Shown here: in pieces, positions 42,807 through 50,181 of the stretch | Layout: every line of letters begins with the position of its first letter | Position numbering within the stretch: position 1 is the first letter of the stretch | DNA from: Candidatus Falkowbacteria bacterium | Lineage (GTDB): Bacteria; Patescibacteriota; Patescibacteriia; Patescibacteriales; Patescibacteriaceae | Direction: 5' to 3' | NCBI GenBank assembly: GCA_016699775.1 | Contig: CP065010.1 | Coordinates: 496,001-560,000, forward strand | DNA length: 64,000 nucleotides | Position numbers and translations under genes: made by a program | Notes under the pieces: model-generated | What the model saw: only the letters and a program-made list of their open reading frames with translations | Told to the model about the DNA's origin: nothing | Database searches by the model: none

Positions 42807-44348
42807 TTATTGTTCAACACTCGGAGTTGGTGGTGTAGGATTCTTTGTCCTTATTGCTAAGATAGCTTGCGAATTTTTATATTCTTTTATTATCTGCAAA
42901 GAGTATATTTCAATTAATTGATAGTCATCAGGTAATAAAATATATACATTATAATTTGGGGTTGGCGGAAGTGTGCTTGCCCACGGTAACCAGCCAATAG
43001 AATCAGTCTGCTTTATATAGTTAATTGAGGGCATAAGCTTCCAGTTATTCCAGATAAGTAATTTTGACTGTGGTGAGGCTTGATGAATTAAATCAATATC
43101 TGCCAAAATATTTTTTGTATCACTGTCGTATTTCCAAATATATGTATAGGAAAGATTGGCATTGATTATAAAATTAAAAGTTAGACAAAGCATTAGTGTT
43201 AAGCCAACTGCTAGGACATACATTTTCCCGCTATCCTTTATCGTTAAATACAATGTTTTGAAGATTAACACTAGCGATAACATAACAATCGGGATGAAAT
43301 AAATAACTGCTCGATCAGAAACAAATGGTGTTTTAAAAATTAAATGCTGAAGAAAACTGGCAAAGAATAGAAGAATTATTATTAGATAAATATATGCAGT
43401 ACTATTCACGTCCACTTTACTTTTTTTCTTATACATATATAAAATGACTCCCCCGCCAATAACGAAAAATAATATTATGATAATTGCAGGTATATAGGAA
43501 ATAGCTAAACTGATTGTTGGATTATAGAGAGAGGCTTTTATTACACTCATGACTGTATCAGTAAAAAAGCCAGAGTTTCCTCCCACATATAGTAAGCCTG
43601 CTTTTTTTAAAAATAATAGTTGGGGGCCAAGTAAAATATAGAGTAAAAGAGGGGTGGCAACTGCCGGTATAATGGTTTGTTTTATTAAATTTTTAGTGTT
43701 TCTAGTTTTTTTATTTCTAATATATGTATTTATGTAAATAGCAATGCGCACATATATAATAATTAAGAATGGAGTAATAAAGGTGAAGTTAGCAAATGAA
43801 GCAAGTAGACCACAAATAATTAAATTAAATAACGTGTTAGGTGTTGCTTTTTTGCTAAAGCTTAAAAAGAAATAATATAGACTTCCCATTAAGAAGCCAA
43901 GCCCTAATGAGTATCCACGAGCTAAAGAAAAGAATTCAAGCAAAAAAGGGTTTAGAGTTAGAGCTATGACAGATATAATAATCCATTTTTTTGTAAATAA
44001 TATTTTAGATATTTTTACTGAATACCATAGATACAAAGCAAAACCAAGAATAGCCGGTAAACGAAAAATAAAGTTAAATTGGCCAAATACCATTTCAAAA
44101 AATTTTATAAGAATAGTATTTAAAATATGGTTATTAACCGCAAAGCCACCAAATGAAGGAAAGTTAAACAAGGTGGAAAAATTATTTAAAGAAATAAAAT
44201 AAGTAATTGCTTCATCATGAACCACTGATACAGAAAAAGCACGAATTAAAACATATGCCGAGACTAAGCTAATATACAAAGCCAAGAAAAGGTTTTCTTG
44301 AGTTATTGTAACTTTTTTTGAGAGTTGATTTAATAACATTTTTTTCAT
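42807..44348 (-). CDS. Glycosyltransferase-family-39-like membrane protein
   Basis: About 513 residues with ten or more predicted spans. After the first span comes SVVHDEAITYF, the acidic loop typical of GT-C/PMT-type glycosyltransferases that use polyprenyl-phosphate sugars. The short C-terminal extracytoplasmic part includes LLIWNNWKLMPSINYIKQTDSIGWLPW. The acceptor is unknown. A TTG start at 44354 adds two residues; the ATG at 44348 is preferred. It is downstream of the rpmG-tRNA-Trp terminator. Confidence 0.68.
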   Translation of the reverse strand: MKKMLLNQLSKKVTITQENLFLALYISLVSAYVLIRAFSVSVVHDEAITYFISLNNFSTLFNFPSFGGFAVNNHILNTILIKFFEMVFGQFNFIFRLPAILGFALYLWYSVKISKILFTKKWIIISVIALTLNPFLLEFFSLARGYSLGLGFLMGSLYYFFLSFSKKATPNTLFNLIICGLLASFANFTFITPFLIIIYVRIAIYINTYIRNKKTRNTKNLIKQTIIPAVATPLLLYILLGPQLLFLKKAGLLYVGGNSGFFTDTVMSVIKASLYNPTISLAISYIPAIIIILFFVIGGGVILYMYKKKSKVDVNSTAYIYLIIILLFFASFLQHLIFKTPFVSDRAVIYFIPIVMLSLVLIFKTLYLTIKDSGKMYVLAVGLTLMLCLTFNFIINANLSYTYIWKYDSDTKNILADIDLIHQASPQSKLLIWNNWKLMPSINYIKQTDSIGWLPWASTLPPTPNYNVYILLPDDYQLIEIYSLQIIKEYKNSQAILAIRTKNPTPPTPSVEQ

Positions 44349-44387
44349 TATCAATTAATAACTGTAATCATATCATAGTGCTTCTAA

Positions 44388-44419
44388 ACAAAAAATACAG
44401 CCGTATCGGCTGTATTTTA
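44388..44419 (-). terminator. Terminator of the rpmG-tRNA-Trp unit
   Basis: AAAATACAGCC pairs perfectly with GGCTGTATTTT (11 bp) around GTATC. It lies immediately downstream of the tRNA-Trp CCA end on the minus strand. Confidence 0.85.
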
Positions 44420-44420
44420 T

Positions 44421-44494
44421 TGGCACGGGATGAGGGAATCGAACCCCCGCTAGAGGTTTTGGAGACCCCTGTACTACCACTATACGAATCCCGC
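44421..44494 (-). tRNA. tRNA-Trp (anticodon CCA)
   Basis: A cloverleaf of 74 bases. The acceptor stem pairs GCGGGAT with ATCCCGT; the anticodon loop CTCCAAA holds CCA for UGG. The T arm is GGGGGTTCGATTCCCTC. A 3' CCA is encoded after discriminator G. It is downstream of rpmG, an arrangement that often precedes secE; here a terminator and a glycosyltransferase gene follow instead. Confidence 0.95.
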
Positions 44495-44550
44495 ATATGT
44501 TTGCTAACTGCAAACAATAATCGATAGATCCGACACAGCCCGGAGGCAGC

Positions 44551-44703
44551 TTACTTTGTTTCTCGATGCAGAGTGTGTTTGCGAGCTTTTTTCGAAAACA
44601 ACATTAATTCAAGACGACCTTTTAAAGTCTTCTTGTTTTTATGTGTTCGACGAATCTCACCGGTCTCGGTGCATTGCATCTTAATCATGTTATCTTGAGG
44701 CAT
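44551..44703 (-). CDS. rpmG: 50S ribosomal protein L33
   Basis: The 50-residue product begins MPQDNMIKMQCTETGEIRR and has the L33 core HKNKKTLKGRLELMLFSKKARKHTLHRETK. It lacks the paired zinc-binding cysteines of the C+ form, having a single Cys, so it is the zinc-free type. It lies between tRNA-Tyr and tRNA-Trp on the same strand, as in tRNA-rpmG-secE groups of other bacteria, but secE is at 7684 here. The gap upstream holds an 8-base tandem repeat. Confidence 0.93.
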   Translation of the reverse strand: MPQDNMIKMQCTETGEIRRTHKNKKTLKGRLELMLFSKKARKHTLHRETK

Positions 44704-44717
44704 AAAATATTTTAAAT

Positions 44718-44746
44718 GTTATAAAGTTATAAAGTTATAAAGTTAT
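44718..44746. repeat. Short tandem repeat (GTTATAAA)x3.6
   Basis: GTTATAAA is repeated three times and then partly a fourth time. A nearby inverted copy (ATTATAACTTTAT, from about 44758) could pair with it. Similar TTATAAC/GTTATAAGG strings occur in other gaps (near 30-53, 20795 and 60875). Confidence 0.6.
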
Positions 44747-44793
44747 TGTTATTCACATTATAACTTTATGACCTTAAAACTTTATACGTTTTA

Positions 44794-44879
44794 TGGTGGG
44801 CCGGGTAGGATTCGAACCTACGAAGGCGAAAGCCAACAGATTTACAGTCTGCCCCGGTTGACCGCTTCGGTACCGACCC
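44794..44879 (-). tRNA. tRNA-Tyr (anticodon GTA)
   Basis: An 86-base tRNA with a long variable arm (class II), as for bacterial tRNA-Tyr. The acceptor stem pairs GGGTCGG with CCGGCCC; the anticodon loop CTGTAAA holds GTA. The T arm is GTAGGTTCGAATCCTAC. Discriminator A and CCA are encoded. It lies upstream of rpmG and was probably once next to tRNA-Thr, now 3 kb away. Confidence 0.95.
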
Positions 44880-44970
44880 TTACCTAATTAAAAAGAGGCT
44901 TTTCAAGCCTTAAAAATTATAACAGGATTATAACAGAAATAAAAGTTTTTTGCAAGAGATGGTGAAAACT

Positions 44971-44990
44971 CTGAGCCGTTGACCGGGATT
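44971..44990 (-). pseudogene. Fragment of the tRNA-Thr 3' end
   Basis: Twenty bases (CTGAGCCGTTGACCGGGATT on the plus strand) are identical to the 3' end of the intact tRNA-Thr at 47867-47939, in the same orientation. Beyond that the similarity decays (CGGACGTGAGACC against GAACCGGTGACC). There is no matching 5' half. It lies just after the EEP-family gene and looks like the oldest of three tRNA-Thr-derived scars. Confidence 0.7.
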
Positions 44991-45053
44991 CGGACGTGAG
45001 ACCCTATTATTAGCATTATTTATTCATTCATATATTATATAAAAACCATATCT

Positions 45054-45800
45054 TTAATCAAAATCTAGATACATAGCTAAATGATCAGAAACCTCATCAG
45101 GCATGATCTTAAAATCGTTCATTGTTATCCCGGGGCTTAGGAATGTATAATCCGCAAAACGAGAAGAAGTCTTAGTATACATACTTGATCGCGTAGTAGA
45201 AATATTAAATTCTTTGATCAGGTTGCGTAATCCTACCTCTTCAATCATTTGTAGGCTCTTAGTATCGGGTTCTAAATTAAAATCTCCGCAGAGAATAAAT
45301 GGATCAGAAATACTTTTAAGAAATTTAATAATATTTTCTGATTGAATAATACGCTCCGGAAAATCCTCTTTACTAATACCATTCCATAAACCATGAAAAT
45401 TCAAAATAACTCTGACGCCATTTGGCGTTTCTATTTTTAGATATTGCAGATTCCGGGCATGATTTATTGCTTTGTCATCATCAAAGATATTTTCTCGCTC
45501 CTTATAAACAAAAATATCCCCTTCTTCCAAAACTTTAATATCTTTTTTAAGAAAGATTGCATCACCAAAGAAACCCATGTAATGAGGGTAAAAAAAGTTG
45601 GTATGAGTAGGAAGAATATTTTTTACACTTGTAACTAACCTTGGATCAATCCCCTCACCCCATAATGGTGCATGGTCTTCTCCACCTTCCCACATTTCTT
45701 GAAGACAAAAAATATCGACCCCCTGATTCTTTTTAAAGAAATTATATAGTTTTTCTTTTCCTCCTCTGCCCGCCCAGGTATTTAAGCAAATAAGTTTCAT
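45054..45800 (-). CDS. Endonuclease/exonuclease/phosphatase (EEP) family protein
   Basis: A 248-residue protein of the EEP (DNase I-like) fold. Metal and catalytic motifs are in order: LNTWAG (Asn), FCLQEMWEG (Glu), NFHGLWNG (His), ILCGDFNLEPDTKSL (Asp/Asn) and EVSDHLAMYLDF (Asp-His). The fold serves nucleases, phosphodiesterases and phosphatases, and the substrate cannot be told. No signal peptide is present, so it is cytoplasmic. It lies 8 bases after a CYTH-protein gene inside the region bracketed by tRNA-Thr fragments. Confidence 0.85.
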   Translation of the reverse strand: MKLICLNTWAGRGGKEKLYNFFKKNQGVDIFCLQEMWEGGEDHAPLWGEGIDPRLVTSVKNILPTHTNFFYPHYMGFFGDAIFLKKDIKVLEEGDIFVYKERENIFDDDKAINHARNLQYLKIETPNGVRVILNFHGLWNGISKEDFPERIIQSENIIKFLKSISDPFILCGDFNLEPDTKSLQMIEEVGLRNLIKEFNISTTRSSMYTKTSSRFADYTFLSPGITMNDFKIMPDEVSDHLAMYLDFD

Positions 45801-45808
45801 AGAAGTAA

Positions 45809-46351
45809 TTATTGCTTTTTTTCTAACAACAAATAAGGATACCCTTTAAAATTACGTTCCAAATTACCACATTCTAATGCCATTAGAAATTGCATCATTT
45901 GGTCAGTTATTTCTTTTGGGTTTGCATCTTTACCTTTATATTCGATTTCAACAAACTCTCCCAGCTCTTTAACGCTATCTAAGGAAATTTCATAATCATT
46001 ATAATTCCAGGAACTTCGATTTTTATCAACTGTTATCAAATACTTAAAATTTAAAGCTTTAAAAATATTATTCATTTGTTCTAGGTTATCAATTGCTGAT
46101 TCGAATTCGTCAGCATAATTACTCTTTCCATCTTCCTCGTAATAATGTTTTTTATATGTAATAAAAAACTTGCCATTACTATTACGTAATCGTAACCATT
46201 CTTCTATAGGATTAAAATCTACAAAATTTCGATGAGCAGGAGTGTAGTATTCGTCTATTTGGTTATGAGTATACTTAAACTTACCTTTCTCTTCTAGAAA
46301 AGTTAGTAATGGTCTAATATTTTCAACTTTAACTTTAATTTCTATTTCCAT
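45809..46351 (-). CDS. CYTH-domain protein (class IV adenylate cyclase/thiamine triphosphatase-like)
   Basis: A 180-residue protein starting MEIEIKVKV, the ExExK motif of the CYTH superfamily, which binds triphosphates in a tunnel of acidic and basic side chains. WLRLRNSNGKFFITYKKH and EISLDSVKELGEFVEIEYKG are the other expected strands. Members include CyaB-type cyclases and triphosphatases; which applies is unknown. It lies between a truncated ASCH gene and the EEP gene, probably as one unit, in the tRNA-Thr-bounded accessory region. Confidence 0.85.
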   Translation of the reverse strand: MEIEIKVKVENIRPLLTFLEEKGKFKYTHNQIDEYYTPAHRNFVDFNPIEEWLRLRNSNGKFFITYKKHYYEEDGKSNYADEFESAIDNLEQMNNIFKALNFKYLITVDKNRSSWNYNDYEISLDSVKELGEFVEIEYKGKDANPKEITDQMMQFLMALECGNLERNFKGYPYLLLEKKQ

Positions 46352-46379
46352 AATTAATGAAGTGTAAACTTAATTATCT

Positions 46380-46514
46380 TTACAATACTCTATTAATAAA
46401 CTGCAGTTCATCGCCTTCTTTTAAATCTTTATCATCAAACAAACGCCATGTTGAATCTTTCTCACCTGAAAGTTTTAGTGGAACTAAATGGGGTTTAAAT
46501 TTTAATGTTTTCAT
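46380..46514 (-). pseudogene. Truncated ASCH-domain protein (44 residues)
   Basis: The frame starts MKTLKFKPHLVPLKLSGEKD and continues STWRLFDDKDLKEGDELQFINR before stopping after VL. This is the N-terminal part of an ASCH-domain protein (a Lys/Pro first strand, GEKxxTWR, DDKDL..GD), which is normally over 100 residues. The rest is missing and unrelated sequence follows, so the gene looks truncated. The lost part is downstream, towards the CYTH gene; the upstream side abuts a tRNA-Thr fragment at 46549-46606. Confidence 0.65.
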
Positions 46515-46548
46515 AATTTAAAATATTTCTTCTAAAAAACTTCGATAC

Positions 46549-46606
46549 TATAAAAAAATATCTGAGTCGTTAACCGGGATTGAACCGGTGACCTTCTCCT
46601 TACCAT
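46549..46606 (-). pseudogene. Partial tRNA-Thr copy (3' half plus flank)
   Basis: These 58 bases match 47851-47908 at 56 positions. The copy covers the tRNA-Thr 3' half from the anticodon loop to the 3' end and 16 bases beyond, including the A-rich flank. It stops abruptly inside the anticodon loop and is followed by unrelated sequence. The two differences break acceptor-stem pairs, and there is no 5' half. It has the form of an attachment-site copy left by integration at tRNA-Thr. From its end to 46817 I see no gene. Confidence 0.8.
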
Positions 46607-46817
46607 CTTTGGCTCCATCCTCCTCTTGTATAAAAACCTTTTAATCATTGACTAAAATCAGATTTTAACAACTCTAAAAAACTTAATAAGGTAGGCCTAC
46701 TCCGTATGCAACTTTTGTATGGTTACCAAAGTCTTTGAAAAGTAGTGTACTCTATTTAGTTAGTAAAAAATTATACATTATATTCTACTTTGAAAGGGTT
46801 TTCAAGATGGATATCTT

Positions 46818-47720
46818 CTAAAAATAAGGATTTTTACCAGGTGGGCAAACATTCTTAATTACTGTATTAGTTACAGTGTCATACATATCCTCTCTACCAT
46901 TAAAAAGCATTATAGTGCCTGTCTTAAACCCGATAAGGTTAGAAAATAATTCTTGCTTTTCAGTTGAGCTCCTGTGAGTAATAGCATCTTTAGGTAATGT
47001 ACATTCATTAAACATGCATTTTGTCGTATCTTCTGCTTTTGAGATATTATAAGTTTGAGTCTCAAAATTAAAATTTGTATCCTCTGGAAAAACTGGGTTG
47101 ATAGTTGTTCCTTCAACTTCAAATTTAGCAGGTTTACAATTTAGCAATGCATCGTTTATACATTCAATTGCGGCCAGAGAACTAGCTGGAACCTCATATG
47201 GTGGTTCAATCGTATTAAACGAAGACAAAAATTTTTCGTCTAGAGAGAAAAAAACATAATCTTTATAAGAAATAGATCCACATTCTGCTACAACTAAATT
47301 TTGAGAATTTGATTGATTGTTTTCAATTTCGCTATCTAATTTAGAAGTTTGTGTAATTGCATTGTCTCTCGAAATAGGATAATTATTTGTTTCATAGTCT
47401 GATTGTAAAGGAAAATTGTCCAAAGCTTTTTTTAATACGGGAATTGTACTGGTAGTAAAATATAAAATAAATACAATATACACAAGAACAGCTCCTATCC
47501 CCACACTGAATACTATCAATAATAGCTTTAAGTATAGTGATTTTTTACTTGAAGGCTCGATTTTAATAGCTTTTAACTCCTCCAAAGGAATAGAATTAAA
47601 TCCCTCATCAATCATTTCTTTTTTCCAGCCACTAGATAATAAGGCATTTTCTATATCTGCTCTCGTACAACCTTGATTCAAGGATTCTTTAATATAGGAA
47701 ACTAAGTTCTGATCAATCAT
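46818..47720 (-). CDS. Hypothetical membrane protein with UBA-like N-terminus
   Basis: A 300-residue protein of three parts. Residues 1-45 (LVSYIKESLNQGCTRADIENALLSSGWKKEMIDEGF) form a UBA-like three-helix motif that I associate with many Patescibacteria membrane proteins. A long span follows at about 62-87. The remaining 210 residues are outside the membrane, low in charge and contain seven or so Cys (for example CMFNEC, VCPP), suggesting disulfides. No known enzyme domain is seen. It is the sole gene between the intact tRNA-Thr and its 58-base partial copy. Confidence 0.7.
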   Translation of the reverse strand: MIDQNLVSYIKESLNQGCTRADIENALLSSGWKKEMIDEGFNSIPLEELKAIKIEPSSKKSLYLKLLLIVFSVGIGAVLVYIVFILYFTTSTIPVLKKALDNFPLQSDYETNNYPISRDNAITQTSKLDSEIENNQSNSQNLVVAECGSISYKDYVFFSLDEKFLSSFNTIEPPYEVPASSLAAIECINDALLNCKPAKFEVEGTTINPVFPEDTNFNFETQTYNISKAEDTTKCMFNECTLPKDAITHRSSTEKQELFSNLIGFKTGTIMLFNGREDMYDTVTNTVIKNVCPPGKNPYF

Positions 47721-47815
47721 AAGAATTTTCTAAATATTATACTATTTATAGTATACTCTGTTTTGAACACGGATTCAACAATTATAATTAATCAGATATT
47801 TTACATGAAGAATAG

Positions 47816-47842
47816 AAAAAAGCGGATTATTCTCCGCTTTTT
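47816..47842 (-). terminator. Terminator downstream of tRNA-Thr
   Basis: AAAAAAGCGGA pairs with TCCGCTTTTT around TTATTC, with U-tracts on both strands. It lies about 25 bases past the tRNA-Thr 3' end. The partial tRNA copy at 46549 lacks this element. Confidence 0.85.
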
Positions 47843-47866
47843 GTGAAAATTATAAAAAAATATCTG

Positions 47867-47939
47867 AGCCGTTGACCGGGATTGAACCGGTGACCTTCTC
47901 CTTACCATGGAGATGCTCTACCAGCTGAGCTACAACGGC
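47867..47939 (-). tRNA. tRNA-Thr (anticodon GGT)
   Basis: A complete 73-base cloverleaf. The acceptor stem pairs GCCGTTG with CAACGGC; D arm GCTCAGCTGGTAGAGC; anticodon stem TCTCC/GGAGA with loop ATGGTAA (anticodon GGT for ACC); T arm ACCGGTTCAATCCCGGT. The 3' CCA is not encoded (discriminator T, then CAG), unlike the Trp and Tyr genes here. Two partial copies of its 3' end lie downstream at 46549-46606 and 44971-44990. Confidence 0.95.
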
Positions 47940-48010
47940 TAATTAATCTATGAATATATAAAGACTTTTCAAAAAGAAAATCCTTTAATCTTAACTTTTC
48001 AGAAAACATC

Positions 48011-48832
48011 TTAAAGAATGTCTATTCTTTCTTTAAAACTAGCCAATTTCTGATTCTCAGGGTTGGCACTTTCAAGTTGCGACAAAGCTTGCTGAGCACT
48101 GATTTTATCTTTCTTTAGTATACTGACCTCAATCAACCTGTCAAGATAACGTGGGCTATTTTGCTCAATTTTTAGAGCCTTCTTTAATTGAACTATAGAT
48201 TTGGTAAATTCACCTAATTCTTCAAAAACTTGGGCTAATAAAAAATAAGCTTGAGCAACATCTATATCTTTGTTTATAGAATCAGTAATGACTTCACCTT
48301 CAGGAATTACTTTTTTATTAAGTCGCAAAGCATGCTCGAGAGTTTGCTTGGCTTCATTTAAATTTTGATTTTTTAAATACACTTCACCAAGATCTTTGAA
48401 AGCTCGGAAGTTTTTTGGATCAAGTCCAATAATTTCAATATATTTTTTTTCAGCAGCATCAAGTCTTCCATCTCGAACTAACTCTTCGGCTTCAAATAAT
48501 AAGACTTCTATTCGTTTAGAAATTTCCTGTCCAAAAGCTGCTTCACGATTAGCTTGAGATTTTTGCCAATTATTTAATTTATCATATAACCAATCAAAAC
48601 TATTCCTAAGAAACCGTGAGAATGGTTTTAAAAGTCTGGCGAAAAAAATTCCAGCGCGTCCAAAACGACGTCGTAACTGACTGGCAATAATTTGCTGTTT
48701 AAGAAGAGCATTTTTTTCACTTTGAATTTCTGCTACATCAATATTAGCCAAAACGCTAAACTTGCGTCCGACAATAACTAAAACACCAATAAATCCAACA
48801 ATAAATAAGCTCCAGCCTAATAAATAAATCAT
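48011..48832 (-). CDS. Membrane-anchored TPR-repeat protein
   Basis: A 273-residue protein. An N-terminal span (about 3-22) is followed by a basic linker (RRRFGRAGIFFARLLKPFSRFLR) and, from about residue 105, four or so TPR motifs (for example DAAEKKYIEIIGLDPKNFRAFKDLGEVYLKNQN and VAQAYFLLAQVFEELGEFTKSIVQLKKALKI). TPRs bind partner proteins, here presumably on the cytoplasmic face. It is next to a small membrane protein gene and the aldolase gene; its partner is unknown. Confidence 0.8.
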   Translation of the reverse strand: MIYLLGWSLFIVGFIGVLVIVGRKFSVLANIDVAEIQSEKNALLKQQIIASQLRRRFGRAGIFFARLLKPFSRFLRNSFDWLYDKLNNWQKSQANREAAFGQEISKRIEVLLFEAEELVRDGRLDAAEKKYIEIIGLDPKNFRAFKDLGEVYLKNQNLNEAKQTLEHALRLNKKVIPEGEVITDSINKDIDVAQAYFLLAQVFEELGEFTKSIVQLKKALKIEQNSPRYLDRLIEVSILKKDKISAQQALSQLESANPENQKLASFKERIDIL

Positions 48833-48839
48833 AATAAAA

Positions 48840-49214
48840 TTAAAAATTTGTAATAATCCAATTCGTCAATGCTATCACACTAATGAAAATAGTAACATAA
48901 AAAAATATTACTACTAATAAATTAACTACAATGTAAAACTTTTTTAGTAAAGGTCGAAAAGCAATTTTAAATTTATTTGGTTTGTCTTTTAATTTAATAG
49001 TTGTTATAAAATCGGCAATAAAAATAGATAAAATTATTTCTAAAAACCAATTCAATAAAAAAACTGGCCAAGAAAAAATACTATCAAACCAGTAAACTTT
49101 TTTTTCATTTTCTTGTGAGATAACTCGGCTCCTTTGGTCAAACTGTTGTTCCTCAAAACCTAGAAAACTTATCGGAGTAGTAAATAATTTCTTTACTCCT
49201 TGTAAAAAAGTCAT
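48840..49214 (-). CDS. Hypothetical small membrane protein
   Basis: About 124 residues with two membrane spans (about 44-64 and 88-120 from the chosen start MTFLQGVKKLFTT). The region between is basic (KLKDKPNKFKIAFRPLLKK). The frame is open to 49280, but that start would lie inside the aldolase gene; the ATG at 49214 is five bases after the aldolase stop. No family is recognised. It is probably translated with the TPR protein gene, whose start is 8 bases further on. Confidence 0.6.
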   Translation of the reverse strand: MTFLQGVKKLFTTPISFLGFEEQQFDQRSRVISQENEKKVYWFDSIFSWPVFLLNWFLEIILSIFIADFITTIKLKDKPNKFKIAFRPLLKKFYIVVNLLVVIFFYVTIFISVIALTNWIITNF

Positions 49215-49218
49215 ATCT

Positions 49219-50127
49219 TTAAAGAACTGGATTGGTAATTTCCGGTGTCTGCCCATCATAGACAACACCAGCAATTGCATTAGCTAAAGCAACGGCTTCA
49301 GCTAAAGGTCGTTGATGAATATTACGACCAACAGCAGCGCCTGCAATACCTGCACCATTCACTTCTTCATGAATCAGACGTAATAATTGCCCAGCCGACA
49401 TAGTATCACCACCGGCAAATAATAGTCTAGAGCCTTCACCGGCTGCGGTAATTTCTTGCAGGCCATTATAATCCTCAGAAAGTGGACGATTAATTTTTAT
49501 AAAGTCTGCACCAAGAGCTGAGCCAATATTCACTGCTCCTGCAATCGTATGTGCCGAAAACTTATCAGCCACTGACTTACCTCGAGGATACATCCAAAGA
49601 ATAACTACTAAACCAGCCTTATGAGCATCAAAAACAATCTGAGCGGCTTCTCGTAGCATAGCACTTTCATAACTGCTACCAACATAAACTGTATAACCAA
49701 CGGCAGGAATATTTAGCTTGGTTTGACGAGCAAATTCTACAACTTGTCTAACATCATACCATGCAGCACTAAAAGGATCATGAAGTTCTTCGGTAACAAG
49801 ATTAGACTTACTATTTAATTTAACAGCATAAGGTATATGCGGATATTTTCGTCCAAATTTTGCAATATAGCCCAACTGAGTCGCAAAAACACCAATTCGC
49901 GAGGAGGAAGCAATTTTGAATAAATGTTCAGGTGTAGCATCATCAGATGAAATATCAGGACCAAAAAAATCATCATTTAAGTGTTCAACCCGTTGATCAC
50001 CGGCAAATAAAAACAAACGACCAGAATTTTTTGTGATCAAATTAAAATTTTTCAAATACGTTGAGCACTTATCATTAGGAACATCAAGTGGAGGTTGGAT
50101 AATTATTTTTGAACTCATGTACTTCAT
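49219..50127 (-). CDS. Class I fructose-bisphosphate aldolase (DhnA/FbaB type)
   Basis: A 302-residue aldolase of the archaeal/FbaB class I type. ADFIKINRP near residue 210 contains the Schiff-base Lys. GYTVYVGSSYESAMLREAAQIVFDAHKAGLVVILWMYPRGKSV is the preceding strand-loop, and LLFAGGD plus AVGRNIHQR form the phosphate site. It splits fructose-1,6-bisphosphate into two triose phosphates. tpiA is encoded 54 bases upstream in the same direction, so two consecutive glycolytic steps are paired. Confidence 0.88.
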   Translation of the reverse strand: MKYMSSKIIIQPPLDVPNDKCSTYLKNFNLITKNSGRLFLFAGDQRVEHLNDDFFGPDISSDDATPEHLFKIASSSRIGVFATQLGYIAKFGRKYPHIPYAVKLNSKSNLVTEELHDPFSAAWYDVRQVVEFARQTKLNIPAVGYTVYVGSSYESAMLREAAQIVFDAHKAGLVVILWMYPRGKSVADKFSAHTIAGAVNIGSALGADFIKINRPLSEDYNGLQEITAAGEGSRLLFAGGDTMSAGQLLRLIHEEVNGAGIAGAAVGRNIHQRPLAEAVALANAIAGVVYDGQTPEITNPVL

Positions 50128-50142
50128 ATACTTTATAAACTT

Positions 50143-50177
50143 TAGATCCTCGTCTTCGCGGGGACATGCTTTATAAC
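50143..50177. repeat. Dispersed palindromic repeat, variant with CATGCTTTATAAC tail
   Basis: This is the second copy of the 35-base sequence at 2-36 (33 of 35 identical), with a short hairpin and the same CATGCTTTATAAC tail. It lies between tpiA and the aldolase gene. Extension of the identity beyond the hairpin shows true repeat ancestry. Confidence 0.65.
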
Positions 50178-50181
50178 ACTC

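Noticed and set aside
44971-45010. A complete tRNA gene after the EEP gene
   Set aside because: Only the 3' end matches; no 5' half or anticodon arm can be folded.
49215-49280. Start of the small membrane protein inside the aldolase gene
   Set aside because: A start at 49214 just after the aldolase stop gives a sensible protein; the longer form reads through aldolase codons.
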